In this document: positions 22,576 through 33,989 of the stretch, in pieces
Position numbering within the stretch: position 1 is the stretch's first letter
Layout of the letters: the number at the start of each line of letters is the position of its first letter
Translations under genes and position numbers: made by a program
Assembly: GCA_905147135.1 (NCBI GenBank)
Contig: LR990049.1
Location: 9,751,428-9,815,427, forward strand
Origin: Blastobasis lacticolella
Taxonomy: Eukaryota > Arthropoda > Insecta > Lepidoptera > Blastobasidae
Direction of reading: 5' to 3'
DNA: 64,000 nucleotides
The notes under the pieces: model-generated
Database searches by the model: none
What the model was told of the DNA's origin: nothing
The model's input: the letters and a program-made list of their open reading frames with translations, nothing else

Positions 22576-22729
22576 AATGAAGCAAGCCGACCGCAGACCG
22601 CGTCTCCTCAGACCGGTCGCGGCTGCCTGGTGGGGATCGCCGAGCGGGGTTGATGAGCAGGACAGAGATATAAATGGAAAGAGAAAGGCAAAGCAGAAAC
22701 GAAAAACAGATAGGGCCTATCTCAAACTA
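22576..22729. repeat. DIRS terminal inverted repeat, right
   Basis: This is the inverted counterpart of 16778-16973, on the 5' side of the minus-strand genes. It lacks the hairpin present in the left copy. Confidence 0.85.
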
Positions 22730-22828
22730 CACTCGCGTGCAACCAAATCGACTCAGCGTGTAAGCGCGCTTATAAATGATTTTTTTTTGTGAAAGAATTA
22801 ATATGCTTTAAAAATTACACATTATTTA

Positions 22829-24337
22829 AAAGCGTAACTCTTCAGCTTTAAATTGATACCATTATTGCCAATATTGATAATGTTCTTTTTAAATAATGTT
22901 ATTCGAATGAGAGTAGTGCCAAAATATGGATAAAAGGATTTATTTTTATTTTTTATTAATTTCAAAATAAAAACTCTTTTTTACAAAAAGAAACAAAAAT
23001 TTATTGCTATCAGTACTTTGTATTACCTCCCCGAGCCCTAATTACAGATTGCAAGCGATTTTTCATTGATCTTATTAACTTCTTCACCGTCTCTTGAGGA
23101 ATACCGTCCCACTCTTCCAGTAACGCTGCCTTCAGCTGTTCCACTGTCGAAGGGGCTGAATTTCTGGCCCGGACTCTCCGCTTGAGCTCATCCCACAAGT
23201 GCTCAATGGGATTGAGGTCTGGGCTGATCGCAGGCCAGTCCATAGTCAGTATTTCCACGTCGACGAGGAACTGCTGCGTAACTCGCGATGTGTGACACCG
23301 GGCATTGTCGTGCATCAACAAGAAGTTGTCGCCGACAAATCCTTGGTAAGGCACGACGTGGTCTTGCAGAATGTCGGTAATGTACCGATCAGCCGTCAGT
23401 CCTCCTCCTCGGCCTCCCCCAGGCACGAAAACGAGCTCGGTTTTTCCATCAAATGAAATACCGGCCCACATCATGCAGGAACCGCCGCCGTATGCCACTG
23501 TTTCAGCAAAACAGCACTGCGTGAACCGTTCTCCGGGACGCCTGTATACTCTGCCTCTTCGATCACTACCATGCAGACACATTCTGCATTCGTCGGTGAA
23601 CAATACCAACCGCCATTGGTCAATAGTCCAATTGAGATGTTCCCGAGCAAATTGAAGTCGAGCTTGTCGGTGGCTTGCGGTCAATTTTGGGCCTGTGGCA
23701 GGCCGTTTTGGAGTGAGGTTGGCTTCTTTCAGACGTCTTCTTACTGTCCACTCGCTGACAGTCACCCCTCGAACACGCCTCAATTCTTGCTGCACATCAA
23801 CACCAGTGAGGTGCCGATTTCGCAATGAAGTCGAGACGATAAATCGGTCATCTCTTTCTGAAGTGCATCGGTGGCGGCTGGTTCTTGGTCTACGTCTGAA
23901 GGCACCAGTCTCTTGGAATCGTCTGAACACTCTGGATACAGCAGACTGGCTCAAATAGAGTTGAGCAGCAACTGCACGCTGACTCAGCCCTTGTTGCAAA
24001 AGAGCAACAACTTGAGCGGCTTCTTCAGGTGTGGTGTCCATGATGACGTCACAAACAATGGGTGCAATTTGCGGAGATGTGTACAGGTCAACTTCTGATA
24101 AGCGACTGATAAGGTGAACCTGTTGGGGTGGCTTTTATTGGGGATGGAGGGCTCGGCCGGTGGGCGGAGACGCGCGTCGCCGCTTGCGTTGAGCGTTAAT
24201 TGGACTCAATGAGATAGTGGACGCCGTATGATAACGCGCGATATAAGACGGCCCATTAGTTTCAATCGGTGTACCAAATGCTCCATTCCTGTGTCACCAA
24301 AATGGCAAAATGCTCGCCTTAAATCTCGTTAACGCTG
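22829..24337 (-). mobile_element. Tc1-like DNA transposon (boundaries tentative)
   Basis: About 1.5 kb around an intact transposase. The right end can be read as CTCGTTAACGCTG followed by TA, i.e. CAGCGTTAACGAG inward. The left side has TTTAAAAGCGTAACTC at 22825-22840. These match only loosely, so the terminal repeats and TA duplication are a proposal, not a proof. Confidence 0.55.
23010..24041 (-). CDS. Tc1-like DD34E transposase, full-length open frame
   Basis: The protein has 343 residues, starts MDTTPEEAAQVVALLQQGLS and ends RARGGNTKY. Residues 5-50 form a helix-turn-helix (GLSQRAVAAQLYLSQSAVSR); a second DNA-binding helix set spans about 60-110 (LTGVDVQQELRR, VSEWTVRRRLKEANL). The catalytic triad is D150 (VLFTDE), D245 (LMHDNARCH) and E280 (SPDLNPIEHLWDEL), with exactly 34 residues between the last two, the Tc1 signature. 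Length is normal for the family and there is no stop or frameshift. It cuts and pastes its own element at TA sites. The intact frame suggests recent arrival; activity would also need good terminal repeats. Confidence 0.93.
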   Translation of the reverse strand: MDTTPEEAAQVVALLQQGLSQRAVAAQLYLSQSAVSRVFRRFQETGAFRRRPRTSRHRCTSERDDRFIVSTSLRNRHLTGVDVQQELRRVRGVTVSEWTVRRRLKEANLTPKRPATGPKLTASHRQARLQFAREHLNWTIDQWRLVLFTDECRMCLHGSDRRGRVYRRPGERFTQCCFAETVAYGGGSCMMWAGISFDGKTELVFVPGGGRGGGLTADRYITDILQDHVVPYQGFVGDNFLLMHDNARCHTSRVTQQFLVDVEILTMDWPAISPDLNPIEHLWDELKRRVRARNSAPSTVEQLKAALLEEWDGIPQETVKKLIRSMKNRLQSVIRARGGNTKY

Positions 24338-24339
24338 TA

Positions 24340-26680
24340 ACGGGTCCGAAAATAATGATGGAATTACAGAAAATTATTTGATCCAATTCAGTTAAAAATA
24401 AAGTTGGCTGACAAATGACATGAACATAGTTATAAAGATATAGTTTTAAACACCATTTAATTGTTCCTTATTTTTATAAAGTAAATACCTAAATACCTAG
24501 TTTCGCAGCTTTTAAATCTAGCTTCTTACATACGAATCTGTAGGTACTGAATTGACTCATGTCGAATGTACGTCAAGACCCAATGATAAAATTGAATTTT
24601 AGTGCTTAAGCCGAAATTCTTAACTGCAACAAACCTTGTTGCTTGCTGACTAACACATAACTCATTATTCATTATTTCCCATAGCGTTTCCATGCTCTAT
24701 GGAAGGTTTGTTTAAAAAGAAGTGCGTGGATTGAATCACGTGCGCTTCGGGGTCCGATGACGTGTTGTTGCGCGAGTGTGTGTCAAAGCTGCGTGTGTTC
24801 CCGAAATAATGCGCCCCGCCTCCGCGCACACTCGAGGAGCTTTCGCGTCATCACACGTCACGCGGCACCATAATAATGCGAAATGGTGAAGTCATCTGCT
24901 CACCGGCGGGTCACGGACACTATATTGCCCCACCTTTCATCACACCCTCCACCATAGAGAGGTCCTCTAGTCACCCTGGAAAAACTAATGGTTGACCCAA
25001 TGAGTCAGCTGATCACGCGCCTCTGAATAATTTAGCACAAGTCAAGGACTGCTCTAAAAGTAAATTTTAATGTCAGCCCGTTAATTACGTCACAGCACCG
25101 AGTCGTGTCGGCAGACGAAAACGTCGGGGCGCCGCGTCACACATACGCGGCTGAGTAAACTTGGTCATAGCCATAGCATAGTGTACATGCAGAGAGGCAC
25201 ACACACGTAAGCGGTGTTTCAAAAACGGCAGTGGAATATTACCAGCGAGTGCAGCCGGCGAGCCCAGATTCGATTCTCGAATATTCCGGCGTGGCATGCG
25301 CTTGCGCTGCCCGTATTTTTTTTAGTCCATTAACTGCATTGCTTCAGAATGAATAATGTAACTTTGAATGGTACCTATATTAAAATAGTTGTAGGTATTA
25401 CCTACTTAAGTATCTAACTATATTGCGAAGTAGAAAATTCTATAGACCGATGTTCTAGAATTGAAATAAAAGATGCATGATTTGTTGATAAAAAAAACTC
25501 AAACTTGTTTTATATGGGTATTTCTTTCATGATCGTAGGTAACACCGACTGTCTGTATGTGGTATGCATAATATGTATAATTAATAGTTTATTGCATTAA
25601 AAAAAACCCGGAAACCAGATCCATCTTTAAAATGTTTTATTTCTAAAACGAATCATCATGAATTTCATTATTCCTTAATTTAAAATAATATTTTTCAAAC
25701 CTTAAATACTTATTTTACTGAAATTATAAATTAAATTATTTTGAAAAATGCTGTGGTAGCCATTGTGTACTCAGCCTGTCTGAAATAGCATGAGAAGTTT
25801 ATTAATCACGATAAAAGATAATTTATACGCAGTCAGATCACTAGACTTGGGTACTTCATGCGTCTGCCTGTTATCTTATCTATGGGGAACTGCAATCAGC
25901 GCTTGTCGTAGTAAATATTCCATGCTATAGGAAAACTTTTACTGCAAAAAAAGCGCAACCTCTTCATCGTGGCTTTGAAGTCAATAACTTATATTCAAAG
26001 TCATCAATAATTTAGCGAAACGACTATATTTAATTCGTAATATTGTAAAGGGTAGCTTTTTCTTTTGCGTTAAATACGTGGCGGGACTAGTATCTACTTA
26101 TAAAAATAGGGCAACTGAATTAGAATTGGGTATATAAGTATACGAACATTTATTTATATAATTGTCTAATCAAATAATTGTCTAAATCTTTGTTGTTATT
26201 ACTTAAGCAGCCATAATGTAGCTAATGAGCGATTGTTTGTTGGCATTCTATAGAGTTCATGTAATGTCTGTCTGATCTATTTTTAAAACAGTTTACTCAA
26301 GGAGTGCTAATCACTGATTCCGATAGTTCCTTTCCACGCATTACCAAGTCTAATTTCCAATTAACTGTGTCTGGTTAATTGGGTGGGAGGTATTTGTTAA
26401 TGCTGAACTAAATACATATATAATTTCGTCTGTCCTGGGTTAGCACCACGTTGTCTACGTGTTTTTGGTGTTGAAAATCGTAATTCCTTCAAATAAAGCT
26501 GTCCTCGTAGATAGGTTTTTCTCCCCAATACCATTTCACCAAATACGGACACTTACACCAAAATCATACATACCTACTCCAAACCCACTCACCTCAAACT
26601 CAAAAATTTTCATCTATCCATTGATTGTATATCTTATCAAACGTGAAAAAAAATAGTATGGGAATATAAAGGGACCATTA
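24340..26680. other. Non-coding stretch with a GC-rich patch
   Basis: 24720-25320 is relatively GC-rich with CACGTG, ATGACGTG and CGTCACGCGGC motifs. It could be regulatory, but no transcript start is evident. The rest is AT-rich and shows no gene. Confidence 0.4.
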
Positions 26681-27729
26681 AACGAGCTCGTCCAGGTAGG
26701 AGAGGACGCATGTATGCTGGCCAACGCGAACAAAACGCACACACCAGCGCGGCCCGGCCAGTCGGCCCGCCCGCATATTATACAGACTTTTTTTAAGAGA
26801 AGTCTTCGTAAGATACCACGTCATCCGATGGAATGACGTGAACATATGGGATTGCTCGAAAAGGGACCCCACCCCATCCACTAAAAACCCCTATATGTAT
26901 TCAGAGTCGCTTTTTAACGGAACACCACAGGACCTCATCGATATTTGGCGCTGTGGTGCATATTATACAGCCTTAAAATTCCGAATCAGGTGGAAGTCAC
27001 TTCGAATTTACATAGTCTTAATCATCCCTTTTATTTTAACTATCAAATTGATACTAAGCCGATCACCTCCACACTGTGAAATAAATATTTTGTTCGCGTA
27101 CGACGCGCGCATGTACTGTTAAATAGCTACCGTGTCAGCTATGTAAACATACGGCTGCATTTACAATTCCATTAAAACAATACGCCTGGACATCGACGTA
27201 GACAATCACCGTGTAATATTGTTACATATGTAGTATGCACCACTATAAATTGTTTTATTTATATTTCAAATTAGAATCTGTGATTTGTGTATGTAAGTAG
27301 GTAGGCATGCGTATAAAAAGGGTTATACTAATTAACACTCTTGTATACTTGAACATTTCAATGGACAATTCAATCAAATACCTTCTTATTTTTTGCCCAT
27401 GTTAACCTGTGTTTCATGATTCAGTTATTTACATTGTTAAATTTATCCCCAATCTTTTGCTTTTATCCTCAAAAATGGATAGTTGTAAACCGAATATAAA
27501 CCTAATTGATTGATGGTGAGATTGGTGAACCAGTCGTGCCTTTATTAATTACAATTCTTATAAGAATGCAGGTGTTGTTTATGTGTGATTGCACTAAGGT
27601 AATTAGATTTGTTTTTGGGTACATTTTAATAGAGGATGTGGTAGGGTTTTGATAATTTTGTTTTGGGTTGGTTACTTGTAATTTTTTAAATTGAGTTTTG
27701 CTGTTGCTCCCCATATATCAATTAAACAT
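26681..27729. other. Non-coding stretch
   Basis: 26690-26800 carries a GC-rich segment (GCGCGGCCCGGCCAGTCGGC) that looks repeat-derived. No supported gene. Confidence 0.35.
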
Positions 27730-28460
27730 AAGATTTAGATGAGTATACATGAGATTTGACCAATGAATTATATAAAGGTATGGTATGGTATAACAAATAT
27801 GTCGTGAGGGACATTGTACACGACCTCGTAATGCTCCCGTTGAAGATATATGCGGCTTTCATGTAAGCTGGCTGTCTAGGACTAGGCCTAAGTATTTTTC
27901 GTTATTCACTTTGTTTATTTTTAAGAGGTCTGTGATTTACATTTTGTTATTTTGTTTTTGTTAAGAATCTTATGTAATTTGTTTTAGATGTTTTGATGTG
28001 ATGTTAATGGTCAGTAGGTTTGACTGCAGCCAGACATGTAGTATATCTAGATCATGTTAAGCTTGTTTTATTACCGAATCTGAAGAGTTGCCAAAGTAGA
28101 AACGGCTAGTATCGTCGGTATAAAGAGTTATGTCCCCTTTTAGTCAAATCTCATGTATGTTGTTAATACAGATGAGAAACAATAGGGGGCCTAGGTTCGA
28201 ACCTTGCAGAATGCCGCAGGTGACAGGCTAGGGGTCGCTTTGATAGTTATTGATTTTTATGTAATTTGTTTTAGATTTTAGAATTTTATGGTTGAGGGTT
28301 ATGGATTTATAAATATCATAAGCCTTTCTAATACACCCGTGCTTTTTTATTTAATCAAAAGTATATGGTGATTGACCAAATGCCTTCTTCAAATCAATGA
28401 ATACTCCCAAAGCAATATTTTTCATTGTCAATATTATTGTTTATTTATTATAAGTTAAAG
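27730..28460 (-). mobile_element. Non-LTR LINE reverse transcriptase fragment
   Basis: The minus strand reads NIALGVFIDLKKAFGQS, then CGILQGSNLGPLLFLICINN, then LYTDDTSRF with the catalytic box as YTDD at 28111-28122, then KYLGLVLDSQLT. Stops and shifts interrupt it. Motif layout fits the jockey/CR1 group. Both ends are truncated. Confidence 0.75.
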
Positions 28461-29478
28461 ATCCAGTTATAAGTATGTTCGTTTATTAAAATTATTTGTG
28501 TTCTTATGTCGATGCCGTCTTTAGACTATTCCGTTGGCTTCTAAAGAACACGAAATCTTTTATTTGAAGCCCCATAATCATTTGTAGGCACCTAAGTTGA
28601 ACGATTATTTCTTAGGAAATAACCACCAACACAGAAGTTTCAGTTAGCGTCAAGGAATATTATGATTCCCCGTTTACAATACCTAACTATTGAAAAAGAA
28701 CGTCATGTAAATTATTGTCCCCTATGGAGTTGGAAGTTATCCCTCTTTACTGTATGTTATTGACGTAATTGATATTCTTCCTCTTATATGAATAACGGGG
28801 ACGTACAAAACGTCTTTAGCGCAGGTGTGTTGCCGTGTTATGCGCAATACTTACTATTTCAGTTACTTACGACAACGTACCTATATACGTTCGTCAAATA
28901 GTGACGAGTACTTGGAGTTGGGGCAAATGATTATTGATTTAGTTATAAACATGTGGTCTTGTAACAGTACATTATTACCTACAACGTATAAAAAAAAATT
29001 AAATGACTTTCCTACAATGTAGAGGGTTCATCAATACGTCTTTTCTATGGACGAAGAAAGCGATGGAGTTAGTAAACTCGAAGAAAATCAAAATCAGCAG
29101 GAGAAACATAAATTTGGCAATTCAATGATTTTGTGTTATATTAGTATAACTATCCATGTTTCTGCTCCTGATGTTCTTATTTCTAATTTTTATTTTCTTG
29201 GGCTTTATAGCCCCGTCGCTTAAGTGACAAAGTGCGGAAATATTGCTCGTAAAGCCAACGACGGCCATTAGGACGGAAAAGTCCTCGATTGGCGACCAAG
29301 TACCGAAAGACACAGCGGAGCAGCCCTCTTATAAGTTGTACCGATATTCTGGCCAAGGTCACAAAAAGCCATTGCCACTGCAGGCAGCGTAAGACTAATT
29401 GATGTGACAGACTGTTAAATACCTTCCGGCTAGTGACACTCATCATGGCTTTTCATTTATTTAGTAGAATTACGATGA
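28461..29478. other. Non-coding; possible retroelement relic at 29120-29446
   Basis: 29120-29446 has open minus-strand frames and shares ACAGACTGTTAAATACC-like wording with the terminal repeats of the next element, so it may be repeat-derived. Nothing else is seen. Confidence 0.35.
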
Positions 29479-30945
29479 CACCCGGTTTCTGAACCGCTTG
29501 TCAAATCATTGATTAGCTAACAGACTGTCACATTTAACAAGCTGTTAAATCACTGTGGGTTTCTGAAGGGCCAATCAATCTAAAATTAGGTAATCGACCA
29601 TTCACAAGATATCATATTTTTGGCTGGCTACCCCTGCTAAAATCAGTCACATTCATTCACTCATATATGTTTTGTTTCTGTCTAACGCATTGATTTGTCT
29701 CTGTCCCTAGCGGCCTTTTGAAGCCAAAATCGAATGTGATATTCAACTTTTAGATGAAACTGATAGCGATTGTATAGTTTTCGTGTAAAATCGAAAGTTA
29801 TCAAAAAAATATACAGAGCGAGAAAAGAGAACTTATAACAATATTTGTGTTATGGGGTCACGGGTTCCAGTGGGGTCAGTAATCCCATCATCATCATCTT
29901 TAGGCAGTTAGGTTGGTCCCGGTCCACTGCTGAATTCAGGCCTCCCACGGCTTACACTCTGGTCGACTCTGTTATCCTGCATCCATCGGCTCCCTAGGAC
30001 CTTACAGAGGTCGTCCGTCCATCTCTTGGGAGGCCATCCAGAGTTCGCCACTCAATAACATCCGCCCCATCGGCTATCAATTCTGTGAGTTTCTCCCAAT
30101 AATTCCATTAGTTAAATCCTGGTTCGAGTCCTGGACACGGTCCGGTTCGTGGTCCCGGATCAGGTCCTGGTTCAGGTCCAGGTCCTGGCTTCGGACCAGG
30201 CCCTGGTTCAGGTCGAGGTCCTTGCCCCGGACCAGGTCCTGGTTCAGGTCCAGGTCCCGGTCCCGGTCCAGGTTCAGGTCCAGGTACTAGACCCGGACCA
30301 GTTCGTGGTTCACGTCCAAGTCCTGGCTTCGGACCAGGTCCTGGTTCAGATACAGGTCCTGGTCCCGGACCAGGTCCTGGTTCAGGTCCAAGTCCTGGCC
30401 CCGGACCAAGTCCTAGTTCAGGTCCAGCTAGACCTGAACCAGTCCGTGGTTCAGGTCCAGGTCCTGGTTCAGTCCAGGTCCTGGCCCCGAACCAGGTCCT
30501 GGTCCAGCTAATGTTTATGGTCTATATGCTGGCACTGGTCTAGGTTCTGGTTCAAGCTCAAATTGCGATCAAGGTTCCAGTTTTTTTCATGGTCCTGGAC
30601 CAGAACCTGGACCCTAGACCTGGACTTTGTCTTGGATTAAAACTAGGACCTGGACCAAGGGCCAGGACCAAGACCTAGACCAAGATAAATCGGATATAAT
30701 TTCTTTTGACAATCGGTTAATTGGTCGATTTTCGCTAATTAAAATAAAACGCTAACATACAGTTAACATGAGAAAAAGCTTTCCAGAAACCTAAAATTAC
30801 ATAAATCAGTTAATTGAAGATTTGACAATCCGTTGACAAGCTGTTAACAAACTGTCAATTGGCCTTTCAGAAACCCAAACTGCATTTCATCAGAGACAAG
30901 CTGTTACGTAATTTTTGCGTTGACAAGCGTTTCAAAAACCGGGTG
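29479..30945. mobile_element. 1.47-kb element with long terminal inverted repeats
   Basis: The left end CACCCGGTTTCTGAACCGC and the inverted right end CACCCGGTTTTTGAAACGC match. Similarity continues imperfectly inward for about 90 bp, through CTTGTCAA and GGGTTTCTGAA(G/A)GGCC. It contains no transposase. I see no clear target duplication at the edges. I infer a non-autonomous DNA transposon that has captured or grown a minisatellite. Confidence 0.7.
30113..30690. repeat. GGTCCW/GGTTCA hexamer minisatellite with inverted distal part
   Basis: From 30113 to 30530 hexamers such as GGTCCTGGTTCAGGTCCAGG repeat with drift. From 30590 to 30690 related units appear in inverse orientation (CTGGACCAGAACCTGGACC). 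Because the period is a multiple of three, several frames stay open. One plus frame is GPGSGPGPGFGPGPGSG-like and another is VQVLVQVQVL-like. No start codon precedes the glycine-proline frame. Confidence 0.85.
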
Positions 30946-31660
30946 TTAGTCTTTACGGAAAATTGTTATTATCTTTCTTCTTCCTACATATTTTTATAGT
31001 AGCGATACTTAGATGATCTGTCGCCACCAATTCGTTCTCTCACGTTTACATGGTGTAAGCATAGGTAAAGCTTTCGCTCGTTGCTGTCATTGTCTTTATC
31101 TATGAAGGACTATGAATAGAGTGTAAAATTGCGGACATGAAATACTAACTATTTATCTCTAATCTATAGTGATTAGATGTCAATAATTAGAATTTCATGT
31201 CCGGACTTTTCTTTCTTCAGGATAGGTTCAGTGGTTTCACCCATAATACTGATCCACAGCCCAACGACATTCGGCATGATTATCACCTCACTGATTCAAC
31301 CTTGCATAATTTTGTACAGCCTTCATGGCGTCGACAAAATGTCAAACTACTGTGTTTACTGTAAACAAATGTACCTATGCCATACCTATAGTTGTGTACG
31401 TCGATTGTGCCGTGGGTTCGGGATTTGCATAATGTTATGTCTTGACCAGTTAGGTGCCAATGCCCGTCCTCGACGTAAACGTTACGTAACCAAGGTCGCG
31501 TAAGTCAGACGCCACACTGTCCGTAATATTATCCAGCATCGCTGTTAGCGATTCCACTTTAATGAAAACAGAAAGTTTGTAATTTAAATGACCCACCGTT
31601 AAGTAGACTAATACATTGATCTGAAAGCATTTTGATTAATTTATGTTTGATAGATATCGG
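30946..31660. other. Non-coding stretch
   Basis: A 108-residue frame at 31177-31503 is Cys-rich but lacks family resemblance or splice support. I treat it as chance. Confidence 0.4.
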
Positions 31661-32010
31661 TGGCCTAGTGGTAACTGTATCCGACTCGCAAAGCGAAAAG
31701 TACCGGGTTTGAATCCTACTGCCGCCATGTACCATTGAACTTTCTGAGTTATGTACATTAGTTGAATACTAACAGATGCTCTTACGGTGTGGAAAACACC
31801 CATGATGAAACCTGCACGTTCAGGCGACTGAATGTGTAACCATGATCCAAGCTGGTCAGGTTTTCCTGGTCACGTCGGGTCACGGAGGTCAGATGGCAGT
31901 CGCTCCACTGTAATTATCTGATCTGCCAAATCCTATATTATGGTCAGGGCGGACCCCGGGCCCTCATGCGCGAGAGCATAACCGGGACATTAACGCAAAG
32001 ATTATCGATC
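31661..32010 (+). repeat. tRNA-derived SINE (family T1), copy 1
   Basis: The head reads GGTGGCCTAGTGGTAAC (A box) and CCGGGTTTGAATCC (B box) with tRNA-like spacing. The body GTACATTAGTTGAATACTAAC..CTTACGGTG..CCTGCACGTTCAGG recurs at 36706-36935. It ends near CGGGACATTAACGCAAAG. The clover-leaf is broken, so it is not a working tRNA. Confidence 0.75.
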
Positions 32011-32406
32011 GATATGTTTGATAGGTTTAAATAAGTAGGGCAATAAAATTAAACGGATATCAGCGGATACTACAAAGTTTAACAAGTTTATCGTAATTTT
32101 CGGCGATTGCAAATTTTATATTTTCTTTCAATCCGGATCTTCTTAACCTTTGAGTTTGTTTATCTACCTCTACAGATATACCTACATGGTAATACTAATA
32201 TGTAGTATTAGAGATTACCTGTTGCTGTTCCGGTTTGGCTATATTATCAACAACTAGCTGGCCCAGCACGACTATATTCCCGTGGTGTTCTACCCTACCA
32301 CGGGATAGGGTAGGGGTAGGGTAGGTTGGAGGCAGCTGCCTTTCACACGCAGCATCTGTAATGCATGCTCGCTTAAAGGTCAGTCTGGCGGTGGCGTGGG
32401 TTCGCC

Positions 32407-32728
32407 GGGTCGACCATTTCCCTCAAATATCGTTGAATTGGTCGATGGCTAGGCACTGCGTTATACTCCTGAATGGGCGCTGTCTTGATTGACTGGCTTA
32501 CTCTTGCTGTACTTTTAGATAGTTAAATACCTATAAAATATGTCGCGCGCTCGGGCGCTGTCTGGCATTGGTGGATACGGTCCGGTCATTGCCGGCGTGG
32601 AGCGGGTGAGGTCCGGCCTTAGGGCGGCCAACATGTCACTGTGTTTCCTTCCTACTTTCTTGCCCTCTTCCTTTTTGACGATTGTAAGAGATATTGAAAG
32701 TCCTACTTTTTGACTTTTTTTAAACAAC
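32407..32728. repeat. Interspersed repeat shared with 62793-63163
   Basis: Shared blocks include GACTGGCTTACTCTTGCTGTA, AACATGTCACTGTGTTTCC and TTGACGATTG(T/A)AAGAGATAT. Class not determined; no open frame survives. Confidence 0.75.
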
Positions 32729-32734
32729 TACACC

Positions 32735-32754
32735 TAACCTAACCTAACCCCTAC
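32735..32754. repeat. Short (CCTAA)n telomere-type repeat
   Basis: ACCTAACCTAACCTAACC is three and a half units of the insect telomeric pentamer. It may be interstitial or chance. Confidence 0.6.
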
Positions 32755-33845
32755 CTTATCATACCTCTACCCTACCCTTACCAACCCTTTTTCTTTAATA
32801 CAAACCTTGTCCTGGTAGCTACAAAGACTTTAAAAAACTAAATAGTTTATTTTTTAAAGATAAGATATAGCCTATGTTACTCAAAAATAATGTTAGCTTT
32901 CTATAAGTGATAGAAATTTTGAAATCGGTGTAGTTGTTTTTGTGTTTATCCATTAGAAACAAACCAACCAAACGACAAAAAGTTTAATTTTTTCTCTTTA
33001 TAATATTAGTATAGATTACACCTATATTAGCGTAGCACAGAAACATTTTGCATCATTTCCTTTACTTTTAGAAGATAACATTTTACATGTTAAACCCCTT
33101 GAAAGTAAAAGGGATCGGCTAACGACACCGTTCTAGGTATAACAATTCAGAATGCGATATGTCCAGTGCAGGCGGCGGCGCGGGGGCGCGGCATCGCACG
33201 CGCAGGGAAAACTGCTTGGTAATGAGTTTACGTCGATCAGGCCATATCGTCCGATCGTGGCGCCGGACGGAATGCTTATTCAGAATTCTCGCAGAACAAG
33301 TTCCGCCACGATTCTCTCATGAGACGTGTCTCTTTTTTTCTACGTAAAATAACCTTTGTCGACATGTGTGCAGGTACTCCTGCATTGTCATGTGGCTTAA
33401 ATTTCTTTGTGTTTGGTTTGCTTTTCATATTTAAATATTTATTGTTCACTAGCTAGACAATTGAAAAAATATCTTAAAAAATTCGGCGTTCTAGCCACAG
33501 AACTGACGATTCGTCTAACAGTACATTATGATTCGATGCGTCACGTGTCATACGACGTTTTCTCTTGCGAGGAAAAGCATTGACCTTAACATTTAGATTT
33601 ACCATTATTCAGCAGTCTAAAGACAAAGATGGTGCGACGCAATCACGTTTAAAAGTGTGATCTTTCGTTTACTCGCCTTATGGTGAATAGTTTTCAATAA
33701 ACGTGTTTCATGCACTTGTGGGTTTGACTTTTTAAATTAGAAACTTAATATTCATATGCCTAATATATTATAATAGACAAAACGGACATTAGGCCTTTTG
33801 AAATTAGGTGTAACTGTCGTAGATGAATCGGCTCTAAGACATTTT
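32755..33845. other. Non-coding stretch
   Basis: 32900-33010 ends AAAAGTTTAATTTTTTC.. ATTAGTATAGATTA, wording common at LINE 3' flanks. A short GC-rich patch lies at 33165-33210. No supported gene. Confidence 0.35.
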
Positions 33846-33849
33846 TTTT

Positions 33850-33985
33850 ATACCACTAAGGTGGCAAACAAGCTTGCGGCCTGCCTGATGGTAAGCAGTC
33901 ACCGCAGCCTATGGACGTTTGCAATACCAGGGGCATCACCCACGCGTTGCCGACCCCGTAAAAACCTTTTAACCCCTTTCTTAAA
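33850..33985 (+). repeat. LINE 3'-end repeat (family G), copy 1
   Basis: It carries AAGGTGGCAAACAAGCTTGC, CCTGATGGTAAGCAGTCACC, GCAGCCTATGGACGTTTGCA and CGCGTTGCCGACCCCGTAAA. This is a common lepidopteran LINE terminus. Related copies lie at 55363 and 58062, and a faint one at 36240-36325. Confidence 0.7.
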
Positions 33986-33989
33986 GAAC

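Larger units (their letters stand above)
16778..22729 (-). mobile_element. DIRS-type tyrosine-recombinase retrotransposon, degraded and interrupted
   Basis: The two ends are inverted copies of each other (16778-16973 and 22576-22729). Between them the minus strand carries, in DIRS order, a DIRS-like reverse transcriptase with YLDD and then a tyrosine recombinase. RNase H and anything else between RT and recombinase are missing; that interval is filled by a LINE (family A) and an RTE-like element nested within it. DIRS elements integrate by recombinase rather than integrase and usually leave no target duplication. The element is dead: frameshift, inserted repeat and lost middle. Confidence 0.75.

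Noticed and set aside
23199..23958. Several plus-strand frames
   Set aside because: They are antisense shadows of the Tc1 transposase.
30149..30511. 120-residue VQVL-rich protein
   Set aside because: It is one of several frames kept open by a 6-bp repeat; there is no independent support.
31177..31503. 108-residue Cys-containing protein
   Set aside because: Composition is not that of a known family, there is no signal peptide or splice context, and the region is AT-rich non-coding DNA.
31661..31735. Functional tRNA gene
   Set aside because: The A and B boxes are present but the acceptor stem does not pair, and the same head plus body recurs as a SINE.
32735..32754. Chromosome end or telomere
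   Set aside because: There are only about three and a half CCTAA units, surrounded by ordinary sequence.
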